Assembly: GCA_023450835.1 (NCBI GenBank)
Contig: JAEXGM010000036.1
Coordinates: 1 to 57,742, forward strand
Direction of reading: 5' to 3'
Length of the DNA: 57,742 nucleotides
From: Bacillota bacterium
Lineage (GTDB): Bacteria; Bacillota; Clostridia; Lachnospirales; Lachnospiraceae
Position 1 is the stretch's first letter, and every line of letters begins with the position of its first letter. Under the pieces are notes generated by a model. That model did not search any database, had not been told where the DNA came from, and saw only the letters and a program-made list of their open reading frames with translations. Of this stretch, positions 16,620 to 24,625 are shown piece after piece. Made by a program: the position numbers and the translations under genes.

Positions 16620-17954
16620 CTATCTTAGGTAGGCATGCTTTATCCATCCGCCTTTTGCAAAGCGCAGGCCAAAACAGACTCCCCGGAACAGCCAGTCAAT
16701 GGTCATAGCGACCCATACTCCCAGTACTCCCATCTTAAGGCCGCTCACAAGGAAGTAGCTGAATCCGATTCGCCATACCCACATGGAGATAATAGAGATG
16801 GTCATGGTGGTTTTTACATCATTGGCAGCTCTCAAGGCATTTGGCAGGGCAAAGGATAAAGGCCAGATGATACAGCAGCAGATACAGTGATAGATTATCA
16901 AAGTCAGGGTGGTCTTTTCAGACGGACCGGACAGGGCAAAAATATCCACGATCGGTTTCCTTAACAGAAAGATACCGATATTCAATACACCAAGAATCAG
17001 ATAGCAGAGCTGCATCAGCTTTACCGTATATTTCTTAGCCTGAGCGATATCTTCCGCTCCCACGCATCGCCCGACTACCGTAATCATTGCCAGGCCCATA
17101 GCACTGCCGGGTATCAATGCGAATCCTGCTATGGTGCCTGCTACACCATTTGCCGCAATTGCCACGGCTCCAAGGCTCGTAATCAGCCCCTGCACCAGAA
17201 TCTTGCCAATCTGAAAGATACTGTTTTCCAACCCGTTTGGTACACCGATATTTAATATACGCTTTATCATCGGGAAATTAATCCCCGCATGCAGGATGTT
17301 ACTTACATGAATGGTATTCTTCTTACTCTTAATCAGAATGTAGATAATTACGGCCGAAGCCGCTCTTGCCACCAAGGTGGGAACCGCAACCCCTTCCACT
17401 CCCATATGCAGTAAGAATACCATAATAAAAATACCTGCCACATTAATAAGATTCATAACTATGGAAACATACATGGATATTTTGGAGTTTCCCATAGCAC
17501 GAAACAAAGCTGCGCAGGAATTGTATACCGCCAGAAAAGGAAAAGAAAAGGCCGTAATAGTAAAATAAATGGTGGCACTTCTCATAATATCTTTACCCGG
17601 GTTCCCGTATATCACTCTTAAGATATGTTCATTTCCAATCAGAGATATTCCCATAATGATAAGTGCGAAAAACAGGGTTGTTATGATAAGCTGACCACCG
17701 GCTTTACTGGCATTGTCCTCTTCCTTCTTTCCCAAATACTGAGAAGATACCACCGCCCCTCCCGTTGCCAGGGAAGAAAACAGGGTTATCAAAAGAACAT
17801 TTAAAGTATCTACAAGAGATACTCCGGCAATTCCCGCCTCCCCGGCGGCTCTGGATACCATCATAACATCCACCAGCCCAACGGATACTGCGAGAAACTG
17901 TTCGGCAATCAGAGGCAGAATCAGTTGAAAAAGCTGCTTTCTGGTAAATAACAT
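16620..17954 (-). CDS. MATE-family multidrug efflux protein
   Basis: Cation-coupled exporter of 444 aa with twelve predicted membrane helices in two related halves. The N-terminal half starts LFQLILPLIAEQFLAVSVGL and contains LFSSLATGGAVVSSQYLGKK, a typical MATE segment; the second half begins near IKRILNIGVPNGLENSIFQ. GGAAGGG precedes the ATG. It is divergent from the TipA-like MerR gene, so that regulator could control it, but no operator was found on the exporter side. The substrate is unknown. Confidence 0.92.
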   Translation of the reverse strand: MLFTRKQLFQLILPLIAEQFLAVSVGLVDVMMVSRAAGEAGIAGVSLVDTLNVLLITLFSSLATGGAVVSSQYLGKKEEDNASKAGGQLIITTLFFALIIMGISLIGNEHILRVIYGNPGKDIMRSATIYFTITAFSFPFLAVYNSCAALFRAMGNSKISMYVSIVMNLINVAGIFIMVFLLHMGVEGVAVPTLVARAASAVIIYILIKSKKNTIHVSNILHAGINFPMIKRILNIGVPNGLENSIFQIGKILVQGLITSLGAVAIAANGVAGTIAGFALIPGSAMGLAMITVVGRCVGAEDIAQAKKYTVKLMQLCYLILGVLNIGIFLLRKPIVDIFALSGPSEKTTLTLIIYHCICCCIIWPLSFALPNALRAANDVKTTMTISIISMWVWRIGFSYFLVSGLKMGVLGVWVAMTIDWLFRGVCFGLRFAKGGWIKHAYLR

Positions 17955-18103
17955 AATAAATAACCCTTCCTTGGTAAATTATATGTAAACCGAGTGTTAA
18001 CAACAGTTAAAGTCCATTATGAATCTCAAAAAATAAAATTACAATATGGTATCCCGCTAAAATTCATGTAGTATCTTATTCAAAAAATTTTTATATTTTC
18101 TTA

Positions 18104-18134
18104 TTGACATTAACGCAACGTTAAGGTTTATGAT
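18104..18134 (+). promoter_or_regulatory. MerR-type promoter with 19-bp spacer and dyad
   Basis: TTGACA (18104-18109) and TATGAT (18129-18134) are separated by 19 nt, the elongated spacing typical of MerR-activated promoters. The perfect dyad TTAACG-CAA-CGTTAA (18110-18124) fills most of the spacer and is the likely operator. Confidence 0.8.
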
Positions 18135-18276
18135 GATTACAGAGTTGGTAGTAACCATCGTCCTGCATAAGAGAGACAGCATAAGCTTGCAGTCAAATGC
18201 TGATTATTCAACGCAGCGGGAAGGTCGGTCACCTTACTCTAAGTGCGCGCGCTAAAACCTATTAACCAAATACTGA

Positions 18277-18366
18277 CCATGCCCATCCAACGCACCGCAA
18301 GACCGTGCCGAGGATTTCGCAGGTACAATCTTGTGTATGAAAATTATCTTTTTAATTCTCATACTA
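18277..18366 (-). repeat. X-Z-Y modular repeat, copy C (Z then Y)
   Basis: Read on the minus strand: Z (GTATGAGAATTA/ATAATTTTCATAC), Y with the conserved loop CTGCGAAATCCTCG but diverged arms (CAAGATTGTAC against GCACGGTCTTG), and tail GCGTTGGATGGGCATGG. It lies antisense within the leader of the MerR gene. Confidence 0.7.
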
Positions 18367-18428
18367 TGAACAGAATCAGCTGCAGGTTCCAGCTTTTCTT
18401 ATATTTGCCCCAAACTGAAGGAGGACTT

Positions 18429-19205
18429 ATGGAATACAGTATATTAAAATTAAGCAAAACTGCCGGCATCAGTACAAGAACTTTGCGGTACTACGACAGC
18501 ATTGGACTGCTAAAGCCTTTAAGAATCAACTCATCCGGTTACCGCATTTACGGAGAAAGAGAAGTTTCCCTTCTTCAGCAGATATTATTCTATAAAGAGC
18601 TGGGCTTTGGTCTTGAAGATATTCATACCATCCTTTCACAGCCGGATTTCGATAATCTAAAGGCTTTAAGGGAACACCGTGAAAAACTGCTGGCTGAAAG
18701 AACAAGACTGGATTTACTAATTACTACCGTTGACAAAACAATTGATAGCGAAACAGGGAGGAATACCATGAGTGATAAAGAAAAATTTGAAGGCTTTAAG
18801 AAAGACCTTGTAAAAACCAACGAAGAGAAGTACGGAAAAGAAATCCGTGAAAAATACGGCGATAAAGCAGTGGAAGAATCCAACAAAAATATGCTTAACC
18901 TCTCAAAAGAAGAATATGAGCACTGGGAAGAGCTAAGTAAGCAAGTTATACTCGCTTTAAAAGAAGCCTTTGCCACCAATGATCCAGGAAGCGAAAAAGC
19001 CCGGGAAGCAGTACGTCTTCACAAGGAATGGCTTATCATCAGCTGGGGCAATGCAGTCTCCTACACCCCGGAAGCCCATGCCGGTCTTGCGGATATGTAC
19101 GTGGCAGACGAACGCTTTAAGGCCTACTATGACAAGGAACAGGAAGGCCTGGCAGAATTCTTCAGAGATGCCATCCATCTCTATACCGGAATACAGAAGG
19201 CATAG
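18429..19205 (+). CDS. MerR-family regulator, TipA type
   Basis: A 258-aa regulator. Residues 1-70 are the MerR winged helix (LSKTAGISTRTLRYYDSIGL, then SGYRIYGEREV), residues 75-115 a coiled-coil dimer helix, and the rest a TipAS-like antibiotic-binding domain (KYGDKAVEESNKNMLNLSKE, LHKEWLIISWGNAVSYTPEA, DMYVADERFKAYYDKEQEGL). Such proteins bind thiopeptide-like or other drugs and activate their own gene. GAAGGAGG precedes the ATG. The promoter with 19-nt spacing and operator dyad lies about 295 nt upstream, so the mRNA has a long structured leader. The adjacent MATE exporter is a plausible partner. Confidence 0.93.
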   Translation: MEYSILKLSKTAGISTRTLRYYDSIGLLKPLRINSSGYRIYGEREVSLLQQILFYKELGFGLEDIHTILSQPDFDNLKALREHREKLLAERTRLDLLITTVDKTIDSETGRNTMSDKEKFEGFKKDLVKTNEEKYGKEIREKYGDKAVEESNKNMLNLSKEEYEHWEELSKQVILALKEAFATNDPGSEKAREAVRLHKEWLIISWGNAVSYTPEAHAGLADMYVADERFKAYYDKEQEGLAEFFRDAIHLYTGIQKA

Positions 19206-19271
19206 CGAAATTAATGTTTTGAATCATATCCAAAAACTTCTGACATAAAATACTAAGCTTAACTAATAAAG

Positions 19272-19315
19272 AAGGATTCCTTTCACCTGATTAAACTTCG
19301 GTGGAAGGAATCCTT
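19272..19315. terminator. Bidirectional terminator after the TipA-like gene
   Basis: A 16-bp stem with one G-U pair: AAGGATTCCTTTCACC with GGTGGAAGGAATCCTT around a 12-nt loop, between convergent genes. Confidence 0.85.
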
Positions 19316-19339
19316 AATCTTTTAATACCGCCGATTGCT

Positions 19340-19792
19340 TCACTTCTTTTCAAATTCCGCAGTCTTTGTATCGATTAAATTCTCCAGATATTTTCTGATT
19401 TCATCTTTGTTGCTAATTCGATAATGCCCATTCATTGGCCATCCGGGGGTAAGCATAGAAAAGACATAGGTTTTATCCGTATCATAGTATATTTCAATAT
19501 CAATACTTGGATCACCGCCATTTATTGACATACTTACATACTTATCTGCAAACATATGATCCGGTATGGATACACCGTGGCGGAACTTTGATTTCTCAAG
19601 TATCTTAACAAGTCCGTTTACTTCTTGTTCATTCAATTCATAATTGGAGATGCCATTCCCCATAGCTTTGTCCAAATAGGCATGCACCTCATTTTCTTCC
19701 CTTGTGTGAAATGTTCTTGGCCAGAAAAAATAGCATAATAGCATTACCAGCAGCAAGATTATTACTATATGACCCTTTTTTAACTTTTTCAT
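19340..19792 (-). CDS. Membrane-anchored protein of unknown function
   Basis: A 150-aa protein with a basic N-terminus and one membrane helix (HIVIILLLVMLLCYFFWP), followed by an outside domain of about 120 aa rich in charged residues. I do not recognise the family. The alternation of strands (VSMSINGGDPSIDIEIYY) and a C-terminal helix suggest a small alpha/beta fold. GGGGAG lies close before the ATG. It follows the Ig-like surface protein by 30 nt on the same strand, so the two are probably cotranscribed and act at the cell surface. Confidence 0.8.
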   Translation of the reverse strand: MKKLKKGHIVIILLLVMLLCYFFWPRTFHTREENEVHAYLDKAMGNGISNYELNEQEVNGLVKILEKSKFRHGVSIPDHMFADKYVSMSINGGDPSIDIEIYYDTDKTYVFSMLTPGWPMNGHYRISNKDEIRKYLENLIDTKTAEFEKK

Positions 19793-19822
19793 TTACTCCC
19801 CACAAATCCTTGCTTCTATTAA

Positions 19823-21109
19823 TTACTTCGTAACTTTTATTGTAATATATTTGGTCAGACCATTCGCCTGGGCTTTGATCTTTACAGTACCTGTTTTCTT
19901 TGCTGTTACCAGTCCGTTTTTACTTACAGTGGCTATTTTAGTGTTGGAAGAAGAATAGGTTATTGTCCTAGAAGCTCCTATCAGCAATTTGGGCTTAATG
20001 GTATATTTCTTCCCAGCCTTTAAACTTACATTATATTTATCAAAGGTCAAAGAAATTGATTGAACCGTCAGATTATAATATATCGATAGCTCAGGATTAT
20101 CTATAGAAGTTGCTGTTATAACAGTTGCACCAGGCTTTATACCGGTTACTTTTCCATCTTGAGATACTGTGGCAACTTTTGTGTTAGAGGATTTCCACTG
20201 GAATTTTTTATTTGCTGCCCCATCCGGCAGTGCCACCGGATTCACTGTCATGGAGGAATTCATGTACATAAACTGATACATACCTTCAAAATAAGCATAC
20301 TGCACTTTATCCGAACCCTTATCTATCAGCATGTAGTCAAAGCTATAGATACCTGGGGAAAATCCATTACCCCTGGCAACTTTAATATAATAAGTGCCCT
20401 CTTCCCAGTTGAAGCTGATCGGTTTTGAAAGCATATAGGGTCTATAAATCTCCTGATTATTGCTGTCATATATTGCGAAAGTATCATAAGAGAGGGAACT
20501 TCCTTTGCTGGAACCCCCTTTGTTATAGTCAGCAGGTATTAATACAAAGTTCTGGTCTTTCCCGATATCAATAGAATAAATGTCCACATCATCATCCTCG
20601 GAAATAAGCCCTGTAACGGTACCCCCTGTTAATTTCATAGCCTGCTCAAAAGTTTGATTAGGCTCTGTTTCCGTATTATTAGCGGGTTCAAAGTTTGCTT
20701 TAATCGCATACTCTCCGTTAGGACTTGCTCCTGTCACCGTATAATAATAAGTGCCGGCTTCAAGGAGAAGGTTTAATTCTTCATATTCACCGGAATCAAG
20801 ATACTTATAATAATTCTTATTGTAAGTTGTTTCAAAATAAACTTTTGAAAGGTCTTCCTTCATAAAAGAACATTTCACATTATAGTCCGGCCTTATCTCA
20901 ACTGCTAATCTCCCTGCCTCCGGTAAAACAATTTTATAATAGCGGGTTGTCTGTTCCTTTGTTGCAGAAGCATTAAACCAATCGCTGTTAAGCTTAAGGG
21001 GAAATACTGCAACCCCATTATCTGCCTTTATCGGAATAACGCTGCTAACTGTAAAGCACATAATAAGCAAGGTTGTTATGAATCTTTTTATATACCTTTG
21101 TCTTTTCAT
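19823..21109 (-). CDS. Secreted protein with BIG2 Ig-like domains
   Basis: Surface or secreted protein of 428 aa. A signal peptide (YIKRFITTLLIMCFTVSSVI) is followed by two stretches resembling bacterial pre-peptidase C-terminal (PPC) beta-sandwiches (ETEPNQTFEQAMKL, then VDIYSIDIGKDQNFVLI). Two BIG2-like domains follow (FQWKSSNTKVATVSQDGKVT and ITYSSSNTKIATVSKNGLVT), ending KTGTVKIKAQ. It has no sortase or S-layer motif. The start ATG has GAAAGGAG, within a module-X-like sequence. A role in adhesion or substrate binding at the surface is inferred. Confidence 0.85.
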   Translation of the reverse strand: MKRQRYIKRFITTLLIMCFTVSSVIPIKADNGVAVFPLKLNSDWFNASATKEQTTRYYKIVLPEAGRLAVEIRPDYNVKCSFMKEDLSKVYFETTYNKNYYKYLDSGEYEELNLLLEAGTYYYTVTGASPNGEYAIKANFEPANNTETEPNQTFEQAMKLTGGTVTGLISEDDDVDIYSIDIGKDQNFVLIPADYNKGGSSKGSSLSYDTFAIYDSNNQEIYRPYMLSKPISFNWEEGTYYIKVARGNGFSPGIYSFDYMLIDKGSDKVQYAYFEGMYQFMYMNSSMTVNPVALPDGAANKKFQWKSSNTKVATVSQDGKVTGIKPGATVITATSIDNPELSIYYNLTVQSISLTFDKYNVSLKAGKKYTIKPKLLIGASRTITYSSSNTKIATVSKNGLVTAKKTGTVKIKAQANGLTKYITIKVTK

Positions 21110-21111
21110 AA

Positions 21112-21141
21112 TTTCTCCTTTCGTGAATAGCAAATCCGCGG
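21112..21141 (-). repeat. Partial module X of the X-Z-Y repeat family
   Basis: On the minus strand GGATTTGCTATTCACGAAAG followed by GAG, matching the right half of module X in copies A and B. It supplies the Shine-Dalgarno sequence of the Ig-like surface protein. The hairpin's left arm is missing. Confidence 0.5.
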
Positions 21142-21214
21142 CTCTACTTTCACCATGCATTTCCATATTATTTACAAACTATGGCAAAGCCATGTCAAAG
21201 AAATTAGGATATCA

Positions 21215-22111
21215 TTAAGGCTGCCCGGCCATTAGAGCATACAGAGTCACCCATTTATTTACCTTCCCCGGTTTTCCTGCCTTAAAACAGGGATTCGTTT
21301 TCGTTTTTCCCAGCACAAATCTGCCATCTTCCAGTTTTTTTGTATGGAGATATTCATAGGCAGCCTGACAATTCCTATCAGTATCCTTTCCTAATATATG
21401 AATGGCATAGAGGAGATTTTGAATTCCTGTCTTTATGGCATCAAGCGGATAATAGGTATCCTCCATTCCTTCTACTACGAGCCTTTGAGGATTATCTGTC
21501 CGAAAGATTAGATTTCGTTTGAGAAAATAATGAACCAGCTCATTTTCACAGGGTATTTCCATTTCTTTTTGTTTCATTTCCGCTATTAGAAGGAGGTAAT
21601 TGGCGGTTATTCTGGCGCAGCTTTTATGAGGTAACTTAGGGTCATTTATCTTTTTATTCTTACTGATACAGCCAAATCCGCCGTCTTCTTTTATTTTACC
21701 AAGGGCACAATATATTTCTGTTTTTACATCCTCCCATTCCTCATATCCTAATTTCACAAGATTTCGCAGTAAGAGAGCCTCCCCGCACATAGGGTGAAAG
21801 CCGGTGTCCTTGATTAATTTTCTGACCTCCTCATCCATCTCAAGATCTTCTCTGGTCAGTCCCCATTCCGCAAAGGAAGTCAGGGCATCGTAACTTGACC
21901 AGATTTTCTCTTCTTTTAATGAGTTCATCGCTTTTAGAAAAATAGGCGCAGCAAAGAGTGCAGCTTTTGCCTGCTGCACTTCTACACTCTCTTTCGGATA
22001 TTTTAGACATTCTGTCAAAGTCCTGTATCTTACTTCCGGACTTTCTTCTTCCAAAAGCCACTCTATTATTTTATCCTTACCGGGTTCTTTTTGTACCGCT
22101 TCCGAATTCAT
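21215..22111 (-). CDS. Alpha-helical toroid protein (prenyltransferase/terpene-cyclase-like fold)
   Basis: Cytoplasmic protein of 298 aa. Helical repeats with EVRYRTLTECLKYPKESVEV, EDGGFGCISKNKK and KLEDGRFVLGKTKTNPCFKA resemble the repeats of the alpha/alpha-toroid superfamily; homologues carry only generic names. No DDTA or QW catalytic set is evident, so an enzyme role is unproven. AAGGAGT precedes the ATG. It is separated by 106 nt from the surface protein downstream. No substrate can be named. Confidence 0.7.
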   Translation of the reverse strand: MNSEAVQKEPGKDKIIEWLLEEESPEVRYRTLTECLKYPKESVEVQQAKAALFAAPIFLKAMNSLKEEKIWSSYDALTSFAEWGLTREDLEMDEEVRKLIKDTGFHPMCGEALLLRNLVKLGYEEWEDVKTEIYCALGKIKEDGGFGCISKNKKINDPKLPHKSCARITANYLLLIAEMKQKEMEIPCENELVHYFLKRNLIFRTDNPQRLVVEGMEDTYYPLDAIKTGIQNLLYAIHILGKDTDRNCQAAYEYLHTKKLEDGRFVLGKTKTNPCFKAGKPGKVNKWVTLYALMAGQP

Positions 22112-22233
22112 AAATTAACTCCTTTTCTACGATAGATTCTGAATATATAGTACACTGCTAAACCTGACAGCTCTATGTCATATTAGCTCTGCATATTTTA
22201 CTTTCCTCTCAGGTGTAGAATTGGAGTACCTTA

Positions 22234-22404
22234 TTAACTCTGCTGTTCCTGTTCCTTTTTATTATAATTATTATTGGTAGTATTCCCGCAATTGTTTCCA
22301 ATACCAAACTTAACGGGAGATAATAAAAATCCAAGTATTATTCCTGCTAATAAACATACTACACTTATTAAAAACACTGTTAATTTCCTCATACCAATCA
22401 CCAT
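22234..22404 (-). CDS. Small membrane protein, 56 aa
   Basis: Reads MVIGMRKLTVFLISVVCLLA, then a further hydrophobic stretch GIILGFLLSPVKFGIGNN and a polar tail rich in Asn, Lys, Glu and Gln. One membrane helix with the tail on one side; a C-rich or lipobox motif is not convincing. The start region GAGAAAGG-TATGGTGATT matches the start contexts of KdpD and the anti-sigma gene. The true start may be the second Met (22392). Function unknown; confidence rests on the clean ribosome site and codon use. Confidence 0.6.
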   Translation of the reverse strand: MVIGMRKLTVFLISVVCLLAGIILGFLLSPVKFGIGNNCGNTTNNNYNKKEQEQQS

Positions 22405-22469
22405 ACCTTTCTCAAATCCTGCAAATTAACTTACAGTCACCTATTCATTCCTTTATTCTTAAGAGTAAG

Positions 22470-22589
22470 TCATATAAAAGTAATCCATGCAATACCGCTT
22501 ACTTCTTCTGCTATTGAAAGCGGGCTGCCAAAAACCAGAATTGCTGCGGTAACACAGCTTACAAAGCCTATTACTATCTTCCTTTTCAT
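22470..22589 (-). CDS. Very small hydrophobic protein, 39 aa
   Basis: Starts MKRKIVIGFVSCVTAAILVF and ends GIAWITFI after a short polar turn. One membrane helix fills most of it. GGGAGAGG lies immediately before the ATG. It precedes the other small membrane gene by 65 nt on the same strand. Too short for family assignment; it could be a small membrane peptide, a toxin-like peptide or a chance frame. Confidence 0.45.
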   Translation of the reverse strand: MKRKIVIGFVSCVTAAILVFGSPLSIAEEVSGIAWITFI

Positions 22590-22644
22590 GACCTCTCCCA
22601 ATAAACCCCCTGTGTTTCATTCATCTTATGAAACAGAATAAATA

Positions 22645-22696
22645 AAAATCCCCCTGCAAAATATCCCTTAAGAGAATATTTTGACAGAAGGATTTT
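22645..22696 (-). terminator. Terminator of the ABC exporter operon
   Basis: Arms AAAATCC and GGATTTT enclose a further AAAATAT/ATATTTT pair. Read on the minus strand it lies 64 nt after the exporter stop and ends in GGATTTTTATTTATT. Confidence 0.8.
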
Positions 22697-22759
22697 CCAT
22701 ATCCCTACTATTAAATTAATCTATCTTATACCATTTTGCAAGTATTATTCTGCCTTTAT

Positions 22760-24625
22760 TTAGGCGGTCTCTTCAAACTGTGAATTGTAGAGGCTTGCAT
22801 AGAAACCATCCTTCTTTAAGAGCTCTTCATGGTTACCCTGTTCTACAATATCGCCGTCTCTCATTACTAGGATAAGGTCCGCATCACGAATGGTTGATAA
22901 TCTGTGAGCGATAACAAAGCTGGTCCTTCCTTTCATCAGGTTATCCATCGCCTTCTGAATTCTTACTTCTGTTCTGGTATCAACGGAGCTGGTAGCTTCA
23001 TCGAGTATCAGAATCTTAGGATCTGCCAGAATAGCTCTGGCAATGGTCAGTAACTGCTTCTGGCCTTGAGATACATTGCTCGCTTCTTCGTTCAACTCCA
23101 TCTGATAACCGCCGGGAAGTGTCTGGATAAAGTGGTGAGCATGAGCGGCCTTTGCTGCTGCAATAACTTCTTCATCCGTAGCATCTGCTTTACCATAACG
23201 GATATTTTCCATAATGGAGCCGTTAAAGAGCCAGGTATCCTGTAATACCATACCAAACATCTGACGAAGTTCACCGCGGTTAAAGTCTTTGATGTTGTGT
23301 CCGTCTATTAAGATTTCACCGGAGTTTACATCATAGAAACGCATTAGCAGTTTGACCATAGTGGTCTTTCCGGCTCCGGTAGGTCCGACAATGGCAATCT
23401 TTTGTCCGGGTTCGATCTTTGCGGAGAAATCGTTGATAACAATCTTATCCGCATTGTAACCAAAGTGCACATGATCAAATTCTACCCTGCTGTTTACTGT
23501 CTCAGTATTTACAGGATTAGCAGCAAATTGGTCTTCTTCCTCTTCATTTAAGAACTCAAATACTCTTTCTGCCGCTGCAGCTGTCTGCTGGAGCTGTGTG
23601 GATATCTGTGCAATCTGTGCGATAGGCTGGTTAAAGCTTCTTACATACTGTATAAAGGACTGGATATCACCAACTTCGATGGTCTTCTTAATTACCAGAT
23701 AACCACCTAAGATAGCTACTGCTACGTATCCGAGGTTTCCTACAAAAGTCATGATAGGCATCATCATACCGGATAAGAACTGAGATTTCCAGGCTGAATT
23801 ATAAAGAGTTCCATTAGCCTTTTCAAACTCTTCTATGACCTGTTCTTCACCATTAAATGCTTTTACGATGTTATGACCGGAGTATACTTCCTCCACCTGG
23901 CCGTTTACATGACCCAGATATTCCTGCTGAGACTTAAAATATTTCTGGGATTTCTTCATCATAAGCGCAATTAAAAGAGAAGAAAGCGGAAGAGTCAGAA
24001 TAGCTACCAGGGTCATTCTTCCGCTGATAGATATCATCATAATAGTAATACCAATAATCTGGGCTATAGCTGTGATAACCTGGGTAATACTCTGGTTCAA
24101 ACTCTGTCCTAAAGTATCCACATCATTAGTCACCCTTGACAATACTTCTCCGACAGTCTTAGTTTCAAAGTAATTCATGGGCATGCGGTTTATCTTCTGG
24201 GAAATCTCTTTTCGCATCCTGTAAGTAATCTTCTGGGTTACACCGGACATAATGTATCCCTGGACAAAGGAGAAGATGGAGCTTACTACATAAAAGCCCA
24301 GAAGGATAAGAAGGGTCCTTGCAATCTTGTCAAAATCAATGCTTCCCGTTCCCTGCAATTTTCCCATCAGTCCTGAAAAGATATCTGTAGTAACATGACC
24401 CAGAATCTTTGGTCCTACGATGAAAAATATCGTACTTCCTATTGCAAATAGGATTGCTACAATAATACTGATTTTAAAAGCAGATATATATTTTATTAAC
24501 TTTGATATGGAACCTTTAAAATCCTTTGCTTTTTCTGTCGGTCCCCGAAATCCCGGACCACCGCCCATAGGTCCTCTGGGAGCTCCTGCGGGGCGTGCCG
24601 TCTGTACATTTTTTTCATCACTCAT
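22760..24625 (-). CDS. ABC exporter subunit with canonical catalytic site
   Basis: Half-transporter of 621 aa: a Gly/Pro-rich N-terminus (APRGPMGGGPGFRGP), six membrane helices, then the ATPase domain. Walker A is GPTGAGKTT, the Q-loop is in MVLQDTWLFNG, the signature is NVSQGQKQLL, Walker B ILILDEATSSVD with the catalytic Glu, and the H-loop is IAHRLS. It pairs with the upstream subunit, whose stop codon it overlaps by eight nt (translational coupling). GGAGGAATT precedes the ATG. The pair forms a heterodimeric multidrug or peptide exporter like BmrCD/LmrCD. Confidence 0.93.
   Translation of the reverse strand: MSDEKNVQTARPAGAPRGPMGGGPGFRGPTEKAKDFKGSISKLIKYISAFKISIIVAILFAIGSTIFFIVGPKILGHVTTDIFSGLMGKLQGTGSIDFDKIARTLLILLGFYVVSSIFSFVQGYIMSGVTQKITYRMRKEISQKINRMPMNYFETKTVGEVLSRVTNDVDTLGQSLNQSITQVITAIAQIIGITIMMISISGRMTLVAILTLPLSSLLIALMMKKSQKYFKSQQEYLGHVNGQVEEVYSGHNIVKAFNGEEQVIEEFEKANGTLYNSAWKSQFLSGMMMPIMTFVGNLGYVAVAILGGYLVIKKTIEVGDIQSFIQYVRSFNQPIAQIAQISTQLQQTAAAAERVFEFLNEEEEDQFAANPVNTETVNSRVEFDHVHFGYNADKIVINDFSAKIEPGQKIAIVGPTGAGKTTMVKLLMRFYDVNSGEILIDGHNIKDFNRGELRQMFGMVLQDTWLFNGSIMENIRYGKADATDEEVIAAAKAAHAHHFIQTLPGGYQMELNEEASNVSQGQKQLLTIARAILADPKILILDEATSSVDTRTEVRIQKAMDNLMKGRTSFVIAHRLSTIRDADLILVMRDGDIVEQGNHEELLKKDGFYASLYNSQFEETA

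Larger units (their letters stand above)
17955..18428. other. 474-bp region between MATE and MerR genes
   Basis: Contains the MerR-type promoter (18104-18134), a leader with small hairpins (CAGCAT at 18169 onward with ATGCTG, and AAGGT/ACCTT near 18220), and repeat copy C. No gene is supported; the upstream frame open through the leader starts without a ribosome site. I do not recognise a known riboswitch in the leader. Confidence 0.6.

Noticed and set aside
18135..18276. Possible T-box or other riboswitch in the MerR leader
   Set aside because: Hairpins exist but T-box landmarks (GGTGGTACC-type box, specifier loop with terminator) are missing; the gene has no amino-acid or tRNA link.
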